Below, in pieces: positions 6,383-7,413 of a stretch of 7,413 bases of DNA. The first letter of the stretch is position 1. Every line of letters begins with the position of its first letter. The notes below the pieces were generated by a model. That model worked only from the letters and a program-made list of their open reading frames with translations, was not told the origin of the DNA and did no database searches. The translations under genes were made by a program, and so were the position numbers. The stretch comes from DASZZX01 sp036260415 (GTDB lineage Bacteria > Actinomycetota > Nitriliruptoria > Nitriliruptorales > JAHWKO01), in NCBI GenBank assembly GCA_036260415.1, contig DASZZX010000104.1, positions 1 through 7,413 on the forward strand, in the 5' to 3' direction.

Positions 6383-7413
6383 GTGGCCGGCCCGGGCGTC
6401 GCCGCACGCCGCGCCGCGCTGGACGCGCTGACCGCCGTTGACGAACGCGACGCGTACAGCAACCTGGCGGTGCCCGTGGCCGTCGCCGACCTCGCGGACG
6501 CTCGCGACCGCGCCCTCGCCAGCCACCTCGCGTACGACACCTTGCGCTGGGAGGGGACGCTGGACTGGGCGCTCGCGCACGTGATCGACCGCGACCTGGC
6601 CGACGTCGAGCCGGTCCTGCGCCGGGTCCTTCGGTTGGGTGCGCTGCAGCTGCTGCGCACGGACGTCCCGCCCCGGGCGGCCGTGTCGACCGCGGTGGCG
6701 CTCGCACGCGGGGCGGTGCCGGGCCGGCGTGCGCGTGGCGCGGCCGGCTTCGTCAACGGCGTCCTGCGCGCACTCGCACGGCGGGTGAGCGACCTGCCGT
6801 GGCCGGCGGAGGCCGACGATCCCGTCGGGCACCTGGTGCTGACGACCGCCCACCCGGCGTGGATCGTGACCGAGCTCCGTGACCGCCTGGGCGGCGAGGC
6901 GAGAGCGGCGCTGGAGGGCGACAACCGCCCGCCCGGCCTCACCCTGCGCGCCACCGCCGATCGAGCGGCGTTGCTCGCCGAGCTGCACGCCGAGGGGATC
7001 GACGCGACGCCCGGTCAGCTCGCCCCGGAGGCGGTGCACGCGCCCGGTGCCGATCCTCGCCGGCTCGCAGCGGTCACCGCGGGGCGCGCGCTGCCCCAGG
7101 ACGAGGCGTCCATGCTGGTGGCGCACGCCACGCGCGTGCGGTCAGGGGACCGGGTCCTCGACATGTGCGCCGGCCCTGGTGGGAAGTCGACCCACCTCGC
7201 CGCGCTGGTTGGCCCGACCGGGGAGGTGACCGCGGTCGAGCTCCACCCCCACCGCGCGCGCTTGATCGAGGACACCGCCGCGCGTGTCGGCGTGCCGGTC
7301 CAGGTGGTGGTGGGCGACGCGACCGACCCGCCGGTCTCCGACGGTTACGACGCCGTGCTGGTGGACGCCCCGTGCACCGGGCTGGGCACCGGGCGGTGCC
7401 GCCCGGAGGTCCG
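6383..7413 (+). CDS. rsmB: 16S rRNA (cytosine-C5)-methyltransferase RsmB (Sun/Fmu), 3' end cut by window
   Basis: RsmB uses S-adenosylmethionine to methylate C5 of a 16S rRNA cytosine (C967 in E. coli) during small-subunit maturation. The frame is open from GTG 6383 to the window end: 343 codons plus two bases. The N-terminal part (to about residue 140) is the NusB-like RNA-binding domain, with R-A-A-L-D-A-L near the start, LRLGALQLL, and GFVNGVLRAL. The C-terminal part is the Rossmann methyltransferase: Q239-D-E-A-S, the SAM-binding loop DMCAGPGGKS (260-269), acidic E after VTAV, and motif IV DAPCTGLG with C331. The second, nucleophilic cysteine of the family lies beyond the window. The GTG starts immediately after the fmt TGA, with no spacer and no clear ribosome site of its own, so translation is probably coupled to fmt. 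The order def-fmt-rsmB is widely conserved. Confidence 0.95.
   Translation, partial: MAGPGVAARRAALDALTAVDERDAYSNLAVPVAVADLADARDRALASHLAYDTLRWEGTLDWALAHVIDRDLADVEPVLRRVLRLGALQLLRTDVPPRAAVSTAVALARGAVPGRRARGAAGFVNGVLRALARRVSDLPWPAEADDPVGHLVLTTAHPAWIVTELRDRLGGEARAALEGDNRPPGLTLRATADRAALLAELHAEGIDATPGQLAPEAVHAPGADPRRLAAVTAGRALPQDEASMLVAHATRVRSGDRVLDMCAGPGGKSTHLAALVGPTGEVTAVELHPHRARLIEDTAARVGVPVQVVVGDATDPPVSDGYDAVLVDAPCTGLGTGRCRPEV

Noticed and set aside
6098..7126. 342-codon minus-strand open frame opposite fmt and rsmB
   Set aside because: It is a shadow frame; fmt and rsmB are certain from catalytic motifs on the plus strand.

Overview
The window is very GC-rich, uses GTG starts throughout, and carries the housekeeping order priA ... 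def - fmt - rsmB. That order and base composition point to a high-GC actinobacterium. A deep-branching lineage is possible, but the sequence alone does not settle it. No tRNA, rRNA, CRISPR array, insertion sequence or transposase was seen.

Layout: (1) 1-405, plus strand: the 3' end of priA, the primosomal replication-restart helicase, cut by the window start. (2) 409-3543, minus strand: a 1044-residue signalling protein made of a class III nucleotide cyclase domain, an AAA/STAND-type ATPase and a long TPR-like C-terminus. Its stop codon lies three bases from that of priA, so the two genes converge. (3) 3544-3752: a 209-base divergent intergenic region with an AT-rich inverted repeat and a plausible minus-strand promoter. 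(4) 3753-4043, plus: a 96-residue protein that looks like a RiPP precursor, with a helical acidic leader and a Gly-Gly-Thr-Val-Cys-Leu-Phe end. (5) 4090-4806, plus: a 238-residue helical protein of the heme-oxygenase-like/TenA-like iron oxidase (HDO, 'iron-containing redox enzyme') type. (6) 4807-4884: a short gap with an inverted repeat. (7) 4885-7413, plus: def (peptide deformylase), fmt (Met-tRNA formyltransferase) and the first 343 codons of rsmB (16S rRNA m5C methyltransferase), tightly packed and probably one operon.

The flanking genes do ordinary work. PriA restarts stalled replication forks. Fmt formylates initiator Met-tRNA, Def removes the formyl group from nascent proteins, and RsmB modifies 16S rRNA.

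The interesting part is the block at 409-4806, which sits where def would normally follow priA. It pairs a probable ribosomally made peptide with a possible diiron oxidase as its tailoring enzyme, and a large cyclase/ATPase regulator is divergently transcribed from the same intergenic region. I infer a compact, possibly undescribed peptide-modification cassette. The pairing is visible in the sequence, but the chemistry and the regulatory link are hypotheses. No peptidase, transporter, radical SAM enzyme, YcaO or lanthipeptide synthetase is present in the window.
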